From Ruminococcus sp. (GTDB lineage: Bacteria > Bacillota > Clostridia > Oscillospirales > Ruminococcaceae), in NCBI GenBank assembly GCA_015066785.1, contig SVNT01000001.1, positions 186,001 through 250,000 on the forward strand: 64,000 bases of DNA. The letters run 5' to 3'. How positions within the stretch are numbered: the stretch's first letter is position 1; every line of letters begins with the position of its first letter. A model generated the notes under the pieces. It saw only the letters and a list, made by a program, of their open reading frames with translations. It ran no database searches and was not told the origin of the DNA. The position numbers and the translations under genes were made by a program. This document shows positions 48,514-58,064 of this stretch, one piece after another.

Positions 48514-48942
48514 ATGAACGCTGATAATCTTGTGATGAACGATACCCTGAAAAGATTGTGCGTCTCGGATGAAAGATACAACTATCCCGTTTACTGCGTG
48601 ATAAAAAACACGAATTTCTGGCAGACGAAATACGACCAGTGGCGTCCTTGTTACATTGCTTTATCGGATTTTCGCTGTCTGCTGTTTGTGGAGTGTGATA
48701 TGTTCACAGACGAACCGATAAGAACGGGAAGACTGGGTTTTGACGACCTGCTTTCTCTTAAAATCAGAAAGGGTATTCTGGGACAGTACAAGCTGATTAT
48801 GGTTATGAATATCGACGGAAAGAAAAAGAAGTTTATCTTCCGCATGTTTAAAAAAGTCTATAACAGCAATTTTGACGAGCAGGAATATAATGTCACTCAA
48901 CTTATTTCCGAGCTTGAAAAGCTGGCGGTTGCTACAAGATAA
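48514..48942 (+). CDS. conserved hypothetical protein (possibly PH-like fold)
   Basis: A 142-residue soluble protein with alternating beta-strand pattern (RPCYIALSDFRCLLFVECDM, YKLIMVMNIDGKKKKFIFRM) and a C-terminal helix (VTQLISELEKLAVATR). This arrangement is what a pleckstrin-like barrel would give, but I cannot assign a family. It starts 2 bp behind gatB and so is the last gene of the ligA operon. Confidence 0.65.
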   Translation: MNADNLVMNDTLKRLCVSDERYNYPVYCVIKNTNFWQTKYDQWRPCYIALSDFRCLLFVECDMFTDEPIRTGRLGFDDLLSLKIRKGILGQYKLIMVMNIDGKKKKFIFRMFKKVYNSNFDEQEYNVTQLISELEKLAVATR

Positions 48943-49004
48943 CATAAAAATAACCCCGACGAATGACGCTGTCAGTGGATAAAGAAGTATTCAAACTTCA
49001 AATC

Positions 49005-50108
<1,104 letters not shown>

Positions 50109-50191
50109 TTATGTTACCTTTATTATATCACATCTTCAAAAATAATTTAAGATGGTAAAGCGTGAAAGTGATGATAATCTGCTGTATTTTA

Positions 50192-50392
50192 CTACGCTGC
50201 AAATTGCAGACCTTCAACATCTCTCAAAATCAGACGCTTGATAATATCGTCAAGGGTTTCCTTACAATCAAAATTGAAGTGAGTTTCGACAATATATGTT
50301 GTGTGACCGATTTTGTATTCGGAGATGTTTGTGGCAAGTGAGGGGTTATTCTCATTTGCTACGGCGGTATTCCTGTATACATTTCTAATCAT
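50192..50392 (-). CDS. TnpW-like transposon-encoded small protein
   Basis: A 66-residue protein with the TnpW pattern IGHTTYIVETHFNFDCKETL then DIIKRLIL. TnpW proteins of unknown function accompany the serine recombinase in Tn4451-type elements, as here (117 bp upstream of it). AAAGGAG site before ATG 50392. Confidence 0.8.
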   Translation of the reverse strand: MIRNVYRNTAVANENNPSLATNISEYKIGHTTYIVETHFNFDCKETLDDIIKRLILRDVEGLQFAA

Positions 50393-50593
50393 TTAGCTCC
50401 TTTCTGCCTTGCGGCAACAACATTGTTTATGATACCTCTTAGTTTTCATTGAAATATTTATTCTGAAGATTTCATCACCCTCCTTAAAATTCAGCGGTCT
50501 TAGGTGCAGTCTAAAATGTAGGGGTAAGCATTTTGTCAGCCGATACGCTGACAAACATTTTTGAGGGGTAGCCGAATAAAATGAGCGAGAAGA

Positions 50594-50726
50594 GAAAGAA
50601 TACGTATTCTTTCTGTGCTTGCTATGCTTACCCAAAATGAAAGTATACGGTACTTTCTGTGCTTGCTAAGCAAGCCAAAAACGAAAGTATACGGTACTTT
50701 CTCTGCTTGCTACGCATACAAAAAAC
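50594..50726. repeat. three palindrome repeats of about 44 bp
   Basis: Units begin at 50594, 50639 and 50683. Each starts with a palindrome (GAAAGAATACGTATTCTTTC in the first; GAAAGTATACGGTACTTTC in the other two) followed by CTGTGCTTGCTA-GC. The second unit also has GCTTGCTAAGCAAGC, a second small palindrome. They could be recombinase or regulator binding sites of the remnant element. Confidence 0.8.
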
Positions 50727-50930
50727 AAAACATTCCGCATTCCTACTTTTCTTGTTCCGCCCGAATGGGCGTTACCCCTTAAAAAATCTGCGACGACAGA
50801 TGGCAAAAAAATACCCCCTTCATAAGTACCTACAAATTCGAGCGAATTTTTAAGTCTGTGGGAGGGGGTGTTATGAAATTTTAGTGGATTGTATAAAAAC
50901 AAGAAAACAAATTTATCGCTGATTTCTATA

Positions 50931-50974
50931 AAAAACGAAAAGCTGTCCATCGCTAATGCGGATAAACAGCTTTT
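50931..50974 (-). terminator. terminator of the two-component operon
   Basis: Read on the - strand, AAAAGCTGTTTATCCGC pairs imperfectly with GCGATGGACAGCTTTT, followed by CGTTTTTT. Confidence 0.75.
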
Positions 50975-50976
50975 AT

Positions 50977-52278
50977 CTATATTTTCATAGTTGTCTCAAT
51001 AGTAAAAATGTTTTTATCGATAGATATTCTCATGTTGCCATCGTATTTTTTAACAACGTGTTCTATATTCATAAGCCCGAAACCATGATATTCCTTATCA
51101 GGTTTCGTAGTTTCAATAATATGATTATTCTTAATCTTTATATCTTCTGAAAACGGATTGCTTGCGGAAAGAGCAAAATACCCCTGAATCACAGACGCTT
51201 TTATCTCTACGACCTTTTCTCCACTGCATTTTCGCGCGGCTTCAATCGCATTATCAAGAATATTTGAAAGCACAGAACACAAATCCGTGTTGTTTATCGA
51301 CTGGGGAATACACCCTTTGAATAAGATTCTAATATCATATTCTGAAGCTATTGATAGTTTTTCCGAAAGGATGGCATCGGCAATGTGATTCCCTGTGTCA
51401 AATGACTTTTCAGATGAAGGCAGGAGATTTGACATACTTTCGATGTATTCTTCAGCTTCCTTATAATTTCCTTTGTTAATAAGGGCTTTTATGCAATTCG
51501 TGTGATTAATGTAGTCGTGTTTAAAGGCGCGGATTTCACGGTTTATTTTTTCGGATTGGTTGTAATGAAGAATCTGCGCGTCAATTTGTTTTTCGAGAAT
51601 ATGGTTGATGTTTGAATAATAACGTTTTGATATTGTATTAATTATCAAGGCTACAATAATTATTATTGTAGAAACGATCATAAATAATAATTGTATTTTT
51701 ATCATCAGAACTTTTTCTTCAAATTGTGCGGCATTGAAATCAAGCGCTTCTATTACTCCACTTGTCGGAATAAGATTTATAATCAGAAGAATATATATGT
51801 ATTTGGGAATTGCGAGAATCGTTGATTTTATTTTGAAGTGAATGCCTTTTCTTTCTGTAAATTCAAGGAGTGCAATAAAAAATATTCTTATAACCATAAC
51901 AACTGAATATACTGCTGTTTTTGATGGCGATTCTGAAAAAATACCAAGTACAGATTGAACAATAGAAAAGATTAGTGAATCAAAAAAGATGGTGAGCAGG
52001 AACGAAATTATAATATTTGCCGAAAACTGTCTGTGATAAGAGACAAGAGCTCCGATAATAAGAAGATATGAAAGAATAAATGCCGCAAGAGACAAAACAG
52101 TATCTGGATATAATGTTATTGCACAGCATATCATCGAGAGCGTAAATAAAACCGGAGTCATTATACTGCTTATTTTGCTTTTTTCTTTTGAAACAGCGAA
52201 AAGACTGCTTGTTTTTAATAACAAGATAATTAAAAACAAGTGTGATATAAGCTCTGCTGCAATATTGATATTTCCCAA
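50977..52278 (-). CDS. AgrC-like sensor histidine kinase (GHKL type)
   Basis: A 433-residue kinase with six to seven membrane helices in residues 1-225, a coiled segment, then a dimerisation helix with the phosphorylatable His in AFKHDYINH and an ATPase domain (NILDNAIEAAR, HGFGLMNIEHVVKKYDG). It lacks a separate sensor domain, as in AgrC, FsrC and ComD quorum-sensing kinases. It directly follows its response regulator gene. No agrB or agrD is visible, so the signal is unknown. Confidence 0.85.
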   Translation of the reverse strand: MGNINIAAELISHLFLIILLLKTSSLFAVSKEKSKISSIMTPVLFTLSMICCAITLYPDTVLSLAAFILSYLLIIGALVSYHRQFSANIIISFLLTIFFDSLIFSIVQSVLGIFSESPSKTAVYSVVMVIRIFFIALLEFTERKGIHFKIKSTILAIPKYIYILLIINLIPTSGVIEALDFNAAQFEEKVLMIKIQLLFMIVSTIIIIVALIINTISKRYYSNINHILEKQIDAQILHYNQSEKINREIRAFKHDYINHTNCIKALINKGNYKEAEEYIESMSNLLPSSEKSFDTGNHIADAILSEKLSIASEYDIRILFKGCIPQSINNTDLCSVLSNILDNAIEAARKCSGEKVVEIKASVIQGYFALSASNPFSEDIKIKNNHIIETTKPDKEYHGFGLMNIEHVVKKYDGNMRISIDKNIFTIETTMKI

Positions 52279-52992
52279 TTAAAGCATCTCCATATTGTAT
52301 CTCATAATATAGTCTCTGAAAGCAGATTTGAATTCTGCGGTCAATCGTCTGCTGATACTCGCCTTTTCCCCATTGTCAAAAAATATTTCGGAGTTATTAT
52401 GGTTTGATATATGTCTGAAATTGACGACAAAAGATTTCTGGCATCTGTAAAATTTATCAGACGGAAGCAAAACTTCGATTTCATGCAGTGTCTTTGAAAC
52501 AACAATAGTATCTGATGTTGTTCTGATTATTGTGTGTTTTCTTTCAGCTTCGGCGTAGATTATATCATCTGTGTTTACTTTATAATAATCGTCACCGGAT
52601 TTAAGATGAATAAACTTGTCATCATCAGAAGCTACAAGGTAATCGTCAAGAGCCTTAAAGAGTTTATTTTTGTCTATGGGTTTTGTAAGAAATCTGAATG
52701 TGTTTACTTCAAAAGAATCAAGTGCAACAAGAGGAAATGCACTTACAAAGATTAAAGTTGTATCAGTGTTTTCTTTAGTGCGGTAACGGCGTGAAGTTTC
52801 CATCCCGTCGAGACCATCCATCTGATAGTCCATAAAAATGATATCAAATTCTATCTTGCTTCTCAGAAGTTCACTTCCGCAGGAAAATTCGGTTGCGTTT
52901 ATAATAATATTTCTTTTAGAAGCATATTCGTTTAATATCTCAAGCAAAGAGGCACGCATTTCTTTTTCATCGTCACATACCGCAATTTTCAT
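52279..52992 (-). CDS. AgrA-like LytTR response regulator
   Basis: A 237-residue regulator. Receiver domain with acidic pocket (AVCDDEKEM), phospho-acceptor Asp in IIFMDYQMDGLDG and Lys in LTKPIDK; C-terminal LytTR DNA-binding domain (about 130-230, YRCQKSFVVNFRHIS). ATG 52992 has an AGGTGTGAT site, better than ATG 53013. Divergent from the DUF5085-like gene and the tip array, which it might control. Confidence 0.88.
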   Translation of the reverse strand: MKIAVCDDEKEMRASLLEILNEYASKRNIIINATEFSCGSELLRSKIEFDIIFMDYQMDGLDGMETSRRYRTKENTDTTLIFVSAFPLVALDSFEVNTFRFLTKPIDKNKLFKALDDYLVASDDDKFIHLKSGDDYYKVNTDDIIYAEAERKHTIIRTTSDTIVVSKTLHEIEVLLPSDKFYRCQKSFVVNFRHISNHNNSEIFFDNGEKASISRRLTAEFKSAFRDYIMRYNMEML

Positions 52993-53140
52993 GTTTATCA
53001 CACCTAATAACATATTTCAATATTGAGTATATCATTTATAGGGTCTTATTTCAAGGTTTTATGCCAAAAAAGATTTTGTTCCTGTTTTTCATCCGATTGT
53101 TCTTTTTTTAATGATTCATATTCTAAAATACTATATCATT

Positions 53141-53198
53141 TGTTCAAACTCACATAAGGGAGGTTTGAACAATGGGGTTTTGGCATAAGCTTTACTAA
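53141..53198 (+). promoter_or_regulatory. inverted repeat framing a ribosome binding site and an 8-codon frame
   Basis: TTGTTCAAAC (53141-53150) and GTTTGAACAA (53163-53172) are exact 10-bp complements; the loop holds a strong Shine-Dalgarno sequence (AGGAGG-like). ATG at 53172 starts an 8-residue frame, MGFWHKLY, ending with TAA at 53196-53198, in frame with and 27 bp ahead of the next gene. It looks like a leader peptide or a tiny peptide gene. Confidence 0.45.
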
Positions 53199-53225
53199 AT
53201 TATCTGGGGCTAATAGGTGAACAGG

Positions 53226-53684
53226 ATGGAAATAACGGAAAAACAACTTATTGATGTTAAGTCAGTCCTTTCTTATCGTACCAGGGTTCTCGATTCAGAT
53301 TTAAGAAACCTTGTGGAATTCGTATCTGAAAATATCGATGCATTGAATTTGAACATCAACGGGAACATTATCTTTTCTGTGTTTGATACAGACACAGCCG
53401 GCGACCTGGAGTATCTTAATATTGAGGTCCTTGTTCCTGTAAGTGATTCTTTCAAGAGTAATTCCAAGTATGTTTACAAGCCGTATTTCAGGATAGAAAA
53501 TGCCGTTAAACTAAGGCATTACGGCAAATACTCGGATTTAAAGAAATCAAGGTCTCTGATTTATGAATATCTGGAAGAAAACAAACTGACCCCGATAACA
53601 AATGTGTATTATAAGGTTATTGACAATGATTCGTCTTCAAGCGTTATTGATTTGTACATCGGAATTAACAGCAATATATTGTAG
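53226..53684 (+). CDS. DUF5085-like protein
   Basis: A 152-residue soluble protein. The pattern of strands and the C-terminal block (YLEENKLTPITNVYYKVI then IDLYIGIN) resemble DUF5085 proteins, a GyrI-like fold that often lies beside genes for secreted polymorphic toxins in Firmicutes. ATG 53226 follows AGGTGA. Placed ahead of the broken carrier gene it could be a targeting partner or chaperone (inference). Confidence 0.6.
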   Translation: MEITEKQLIDVKSVLSYRTRVLDSDLRNLVEFVSENIDALNLNINGNIIFSVFDTDTAGDLEYLNIEVLVPVSDSFKSNSKYVYKPYFRIENAVKLRHYGKYSDLKKSRSLIYEYLEENKLTPITNVYYKVIDNDSSSSVIDLYIGINSNIL

Positions 53685-53685
53685 C

Positions 53686-53720
53686 AAAAGCGGGAGGTGT
53701 TAATGCCCCCCGCTTTTGCT
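53686..53720 (+). terminator. intrinsic terminator after the DUF5085-like gene
   Basis: CAAAAGCGGGAGG pairs with CCCCCCGCTTTTG; the stem ends in TTTTG. Confidence 0.75.
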
Positions 53721-53860
53721 TTTGGTTAAAATGTCAAGTGTTCGGTGAAATTGTCATTTCGTTCCGAATTTTATACCGTTTGTTACATTGTAGTTGAATT
53801 TTTATGCAATAAAGTGTATTTTGCAGTGGATTTCGATATTTATAAAACGGAGGATTTCTA

Positions 53861-55154
53861 ATGATTAATTTTAAATTATTCTTTCTTTGATTATGATGCT
53901 GATTATGTTTAAAGATATTCCTGTAAATGCAGTAGTAGACACTGAAGAATATACATATGACAACTATACAGTTGAATACACGGTTTCAAATGAATGGACA
54001 GGAAATCAGTCTGTAGAAGTAAAAATAACAAATACAGGTGAAGAATCTATTCTGAACCGGGCATTGAAATATGATGCAAAAGGAGAAATTTCAGGACTCT
54101 GGAATGCCGTTTCTGTGTCAGACGAAGGAAATACGCATCTTATAAAAAATGCAGGATATAACTACGAGATAGCTCCCGACCGAAGTGTAACCTTCGGATA
54201 TACTCTTTCGGGAGAAAATCTTTCCGCCCCTGAAGATTTCGAATTGAGTTCAAAAAGAATAGACAGCAAAGAAGAAAACTATATTGCCGAGCTCAGTATA
54301 ACAGAGGAGTGGGATACAGGCTTTAAGGGAGAAATTATGATATCCAATATTTCAGACGCTCCGATTGAAGCATGACAGTTATCATTTGACAGCAATTTTT
54401 CTGTTTCGGATATATGGAATTGCAGAATTCTTGAATATACCGATGGTAAATATGTAATTGCAAGCGAAGCATGGATAAATCCCATCCTGCCTGATTCTTC
54501 CGTAGAAATAGGAATTGTCGGAACAAAAACAGATGAGCAAGCAGTTGAAATAAGCAATGTTATTCTTTCAGAAGTTGTTATTGACTATAATCTCCCGGAA
54601 CAGCAAGATCCTGTCGGAGAAATGCTCATTATCGCATTCGGAGAATATGCTGTGCTCGGAGCTATTCCTGAAATAAATTATACAAATGGACTGGCAATAG
54701 AAAAAGTCAGTGTAAAATTCGAAATAAAGGAAGAATATATTGACAACGGCGCAGAAACATATTCTGACTGTGAAGAAATGAGCGGCATAAAGCGCCTTAA
54801 TATTTTCAGATATTTTGAGGAAGAAAACATCCTGCTTCCGGTTGAAACAAAATTTGACACTGAAAATAATATGGTTTATACTGATGTTGACCGGCTTGGA
54901 ACATACTGCCTTATTGACATGGAGAAATGGTTTGTGAGGTATCCTGCAAAGATAATACATACACTATTAAATATAAATATTTAGTACTTGATTATTATGA
55001 ATGGGGTTATCATGATAATGGAGATGATTATGAAAAACATATGATACATGAATATGGTTTTGCAAGAGAGTATCCGATATCATGGGTGTATGAAAGTAAA
55101 ATGACTTGGACAAAAGGCGAGCGTTTTGATGTTAAATCAATATGGGATATTTGA
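53861..55154 (+). pseudogene. broken secreted carrier protein with CBM2-like modules and a C-terminal tip
   Basis: ATG 53861 has a CGGAGG site and begins a signal peptide (MINFKLFFL) that hits TGA at 53888. One base out of frame it continues as a hydrophobic stretch and then two modules of CBM2-like pattern (VSNEWTGNQSVEVKITNTG; ITEEWDTGFKGEIMISN). At 54373 a TGA stands where the module expects Trp. The frame then runs to 54984, but near 54930 a second frame takes over (VSCKDNTYTIKYKY ... MTWTKGERFD to 55154), a separate C-terminal tip. So there is a frameshift, a nonsense codon and probably a deletion joining the N-terminal part to a tip. Confidence 0.75.
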
Positions 55155-55170
55155 TGAAAGGAATATTATT

Positions 55171-55695
55171 ATGAGCAAAACTATTAGGAAATTTGCAATT
55201 ATTGTGGCAGTAGTTATACCATTTTTTATCTTTATTTTGTATGCCTTACAAATCGGACCGTGGTATACGAAACAAAAAGAAGATAAAGTAAATGATTTTT
55301 CGGAACAGGACATTCAAAGAATAACAGGTGTATACGATATCAATGCAGACAATATTGATATTATGGAATTCAGCAAGTATACCTATGGGGATATAGAAGA
55401 GGTGTATATTTTAAGGCTTTCAAACGTAAACGATACAGCAACTTTTGTTAATGATAGCAGTGAACTTTCAAGAGATTACACAAATGTTCTCGAACAAAAG
55501 TACAAAGGGATAGATGAAAGTGGGAATTTATGTCCTAATGTGTATTGTTATAATGACAGCATAACAATTGTAACTGCTTCATCAGACAAATGGAAGGGGA
55601 TAGATACTGATACTGGACGGCACTTGTATACATATTACTCTGAGATAGAGAGACTTTTTGACGAACTTTACGAAAACGAGAACAGGGAATTATAG
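55171..55695 (+). CDS. membrane-anchored partner of the first tip (candidate immunity protein)
   Basis: A 174-residue protein with one N-terminal membrane anchor (residues about 8-28) and an outer domain with no family I recognise. It begins 17 bp behind the carrier-fused tip with an AAAGGAA site. By position it is the immunity candidate for that tip (inference). Confidence 0.6.
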   Translation: MSKTIRKFAIIVAVVIPFFIFILYALQIGPWYTKQKEDKVNDFSEQDIQRITGVYDINADNIDIMEFSKYTYGDIEEVYILRLSNVNDTATFVNDSSELSRDYTNVLEQKYKGIDESGNLCPNVYCYNDSITIVTASSDKWKGIDTDTGRHLYTYYSEIERLFDELYENENREL

Positions 55696-55757
55696 AATAG
55701 ATTTTCATAGTGTTGAGTGGATAAATTACATCAATAAGGAAGAGGTTGATTGGTGAT

Positions 55758-56072
55758 ATGAAACAAAAAATCATTAATGCGCTACTGTTCGTTTCCAATA
55801 TTATTTTGGTAGCCTTTGGATGGATAATATTTATTTTATTCGACCTAACTTCCTATGACGATCCAAAATTTGATATTAACCAAATCTTTAGAATTATTAT
55901 TTTCCCTACTATATTAATATCATGTGTAATCGGCGAAATATTGATATTAAAAACAATTTATAGAAAAATTTACAATTCGAATTTAAAAGGATTTATAGTT
56001 TATTTATTTTTCAATGGATTTATATGTGTGTTTCCACTGTTAATTGGACTAATAGAAAGCTTTTTTAATTGA
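55758..56072 (+). CDS. small membrane protein (three helices)
   Basis: A 104-residue protein of three hydrophobic helices (LLFVSNIILVAFGWIIFIL; IIFPTILISCVIGEILIL; FIVYLFFNGFICVFPLLIGL). Family unknown. It lies between two tip units and may be a second immunity-type protein. The start is ATG 55758; the ribosome binding site is weak. Confidence 0.5.
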   Translation: MKQKIINALLFVSNIILVAFGWIIFILFDLTSYDDPKFDINQIFRIIIFPTILISCVIGEILILKTIYRKIYNSNLKGFIVYLFFNGFICVFPLLIGLIESFFN

Positions 56073-56417
56073 AAAACCTTCGGGCATGACGCTGATGGAC
56101 TCGACCATTACTTTGCACATTCGGAACTTGCCCTTCCTATGCAGTTGTATTTATATGATTACGAATCGGGAGAGAATATTTTCTCATGGAGACCGATAGA
56201 AGACCAATGGTGGATAACAGGCTTTGCGCCTGATAAAACCTATAATGGTATTGAAAATCAGGTTATGATAGGTAGTGTGGATTTTTCGGGTAATGAGAAT
56301 ATGTATGCTAAATTTGAAGAAAGATACAGCGATGATATTGATTTCAATAAATTCCTTGTTTTTGACGATACAAACAAGGTGATTTGGATATGTTGGTGTG
56401 AGGTGGATCTAATATGA
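56073..56417 (+). other. headless C-terminal tip, WWITGF type (tip 2, complete)
   Basis: An open frame of 114 codons begins directly behind the TGA of the preceding gene and in the same frame, with no start signal (first ATG at 56139 lacks a ribosome binding site). Conserved marks: HDADGLDHYF, LYDYESGENIFSW, DQWWITGF, QVMIGSVDF and VIWICWCEVDL. The last codons overlap the next gene as ATGA (56414-56417). It is read as a silent or coupled toxin tip. Confidence 0.65.
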
Positions 56418-56887
56418 AATATATAGCAGGTGTCGTAATATGTATTATAGCAATAATTACTATGACATCATGTAAGTCCGTTCCGAAAGAAATGGGAGTA
56501 AATGAGTATAGCAAAGAAGTTTTGCGTTGTTTTGATGAAGAAGATGTTGATGGACTGAAATCCTTATTTTGTGAAGAAATACAGAATACTCATAATTTGG
56601 ACGAGGATATAAAAAATGCACTGGATATATATCAAGGCAAAACAATATCTTATAAAATAATAGGAGGAACAGGAGGAGAAACCGTTGAAAATGGAAAAAT
56701 AGTACTGAAAGATGAAAATATTCAAATTGGTGAAATAAAAACTGATACAGGAAATGAATATGTTATAGTTATTTATTCGTATGTTATAAATGAAGAATAT
56801 CCAAATAGGATAGGAATATCTGCGATAGATATTTTCATGGGATACGAATTAGAGGCAGACAAAATAACTGTTGGTAAGGTTTTATAA
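56414..56887 (+). CDS. DUF5104-like lipoprotein (candidate immunity protein)
   Basis: A 157-residue lipoprotein with lipobox TMTSC (Cys20). The mature part has the family pattern seen in six copies here: RCFDEEDVDGLKSLFCEE, LDEDIKNALDIYQGK, and a beta-rich C-terminal half ending in GISAIDI. The GAGGTGG ribosome binding site lies in the tail codons of tip 2. Outer-leaflet location would suit protection from an extracellular toxin (inference). Confidence 0.7.
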   Translation: MKYIAGVVICIIAIITMTSCKSVPKEMGVNEYSKEVLRCFDEEDVDGLKSLFCEEIQNTHNLDEDIKNALDIYQGKTISYKIIGGTGGETVENGKIVLKDENIQIGEIKTDTGNEYVIVIYSYVINEEYPNRIGISAIDIFMGYELEADKITVGKVL

Positions 56888-57138
56888 AATATATACTACT
56901 CTTTTCAACTGGTATCCTGAAAATCCACAATGGTGGATAACAGGCTTTAACCCTGAATGCAAGGACGAAAAAGCCAACGCCAAAAATCAGGTTATGATAG
57001 GTAGTGTTCAATTTCCGAATGGTGAGATGTATGAAGCAGTTGTATTAAGGTTATCAAATAATCAAAAAAATATATATAGTCCTTGATGAGAATAATAGAA
57101 CTGTTTGGATATGCTGGTGTGAGGAGGGGCTGTTATGA
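56888..57138 (+). pseudogene. WWITGF tip with a frameshift (tip 3)
   Basis: The frame FNWYPENPQWWITGFNP through QFPNGEMYEAVVLRLSN runs into a stop at 57085. One base over, VLDENNRTVWICWCEEGLL continues the domain to 57138. The shift falls in an A run near 57065. The tail again gives the ribosome binding site and an ATGA overlap for the next gene. Confidence 0.65.
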
Positions 57139-58064
57139 GAAAACTTATTTTATCTTTATTTATGGTAGCAATGCTCACGGGTTGCGTTTTAGTGCCTGTA
57201 AAACATGAAGAGGTTGCGACAACTGCTGAAACAACGGCGACGGAAACGAAAGTGTCGATTACCGATGCTGCGGAAACCGATATTACAACTTCAAATATGG
57301 AAACTCCTGAAACTGATAACAAATTTTATAATGAACAATATGATATTTCAGATGAAGAACTATCATGGACAAGCGAAAACACAAGGGAAAAAATCTTTCT
57401 GGAAAATACAGATATACAATCTCTTCCTGATTTTATGATTGATAGTTGTATTAAAAATCTGAACAATGATTTTACAGAATGTGAGTCATTGTTTTTTGTA
57501 AAAACAGCGACTTATGATATGAATAATGACGGTAAAGAAGATTACTTTGTGTTGCCGTTTCCTGATAATTATCCCGGTAACAATATTCCGCCGTTATACT
57601 TATTCGTTATGGGGAATGATAACCCGACTGTAATCAATATTCCGCTGGAATCGGATTTGTTTATTACTGTTCTGAATTCTCAGAATTACGGGTATTTTGA
57701 TTTGCAATCAGATTATTTCGGAAATGTGTTGTCTTTTGACGGAGCGTCTTCATATAAAGGCGAATACATTTTGGTTAGAGGATATTCTGTTGATCAGGAA
57801 AACGATATTATTTGCCTGAGAGTATCTTGTCCGTATAGCGTATGCGAATATGATAAATATTATCTGAAGGCTTGCTTTTTTGACAATGATTTCAAAAAAG
57901 TTTTTATTGCAACAAGTAATGATAAAGAATTGTATAATATTGTTTACTCAAAAGATGTTTCGGTTGTAAACGGTGAGTATTATTTTTACATAAAATCGCC
58001 AGATGTCAATGCTGTTGACCTTGAAAAAATGACAATGGAATTAAAATATGTCGAGATCGTATAA
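57135..58064 (+). CDS. lipoprotein of unknown family
   Basis: A 309-residue lipoprotein (lipobox LTGC, Cys17), a Thr/Glu-rich linker (about 28-60), then a domain with DMNNDGKEDYFVLPFPDN, an Asp-rich loop like FG-GAP or calcium loops. It is not of the DUF5104 type although it follows a WWITGF tip. GAGGAGG site from the tip tail. The TAA stop is directly followed in frame by the next tip. Confidence 0.65.
   Translation: MRKLILSLFMVAMLTGCVLVPVKHEEVATTAETTATETKVSITDAAETDITTSNMETPETDNKFYNEQYDISDEELSWTSENTREKIFLENTDIQSLPDFMIDSCIKNLNNDFTECESLFFVKTATYDMNNDGKEDYFVLPFPDNYPGNNIPPLYLFVMGNDNPTVINIPLESDLFITVLNSQNYGYFDLQSDYFGNVLSFDGASSYKGEYILVRGYSVDQENDIICLRVSCPYSVCEYDKYYLKACFFDNDFKKVFIATSNDKELYNIVYSKDVSVVNGEYYFYIKSPDVNAVDLEKMTMELKYVEIV

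Larger units (their letters stand above)
50393..50976. other. intergenic stretch of about 580 bp
   Basis: It holds the palindrome repeats at 50594-50701, a CGCCC-GAAT-GGGCG hairpin near 50758, and the - strand terminator at 50931-50974. No convincing gene: short frames have odd, Cys/Arg/Phe-rich translations and overlap the repeats. Confidence 0.6.

Noticed and set aside
50393-50635. 80-codon - strand frame behind tnpW
   Set aside because: It runs through a palindrome repeat and has an unlikely Cys/Arg/Phe-rich composition and no family pattern.
50594-50726. CRISPR array
   Set aside because: Only three units; the repeated part fills nearly the whole unit, so there are no unique spacers, and no cas gene is near.
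53861-54984. UGA read as Trp or Sec in the carrier gene
   Set aside because: Many neighbouring genes use TGA as the normal stop, including all seven ATGA junctions; there is also a frameshift at 53888, so decay is simpler.
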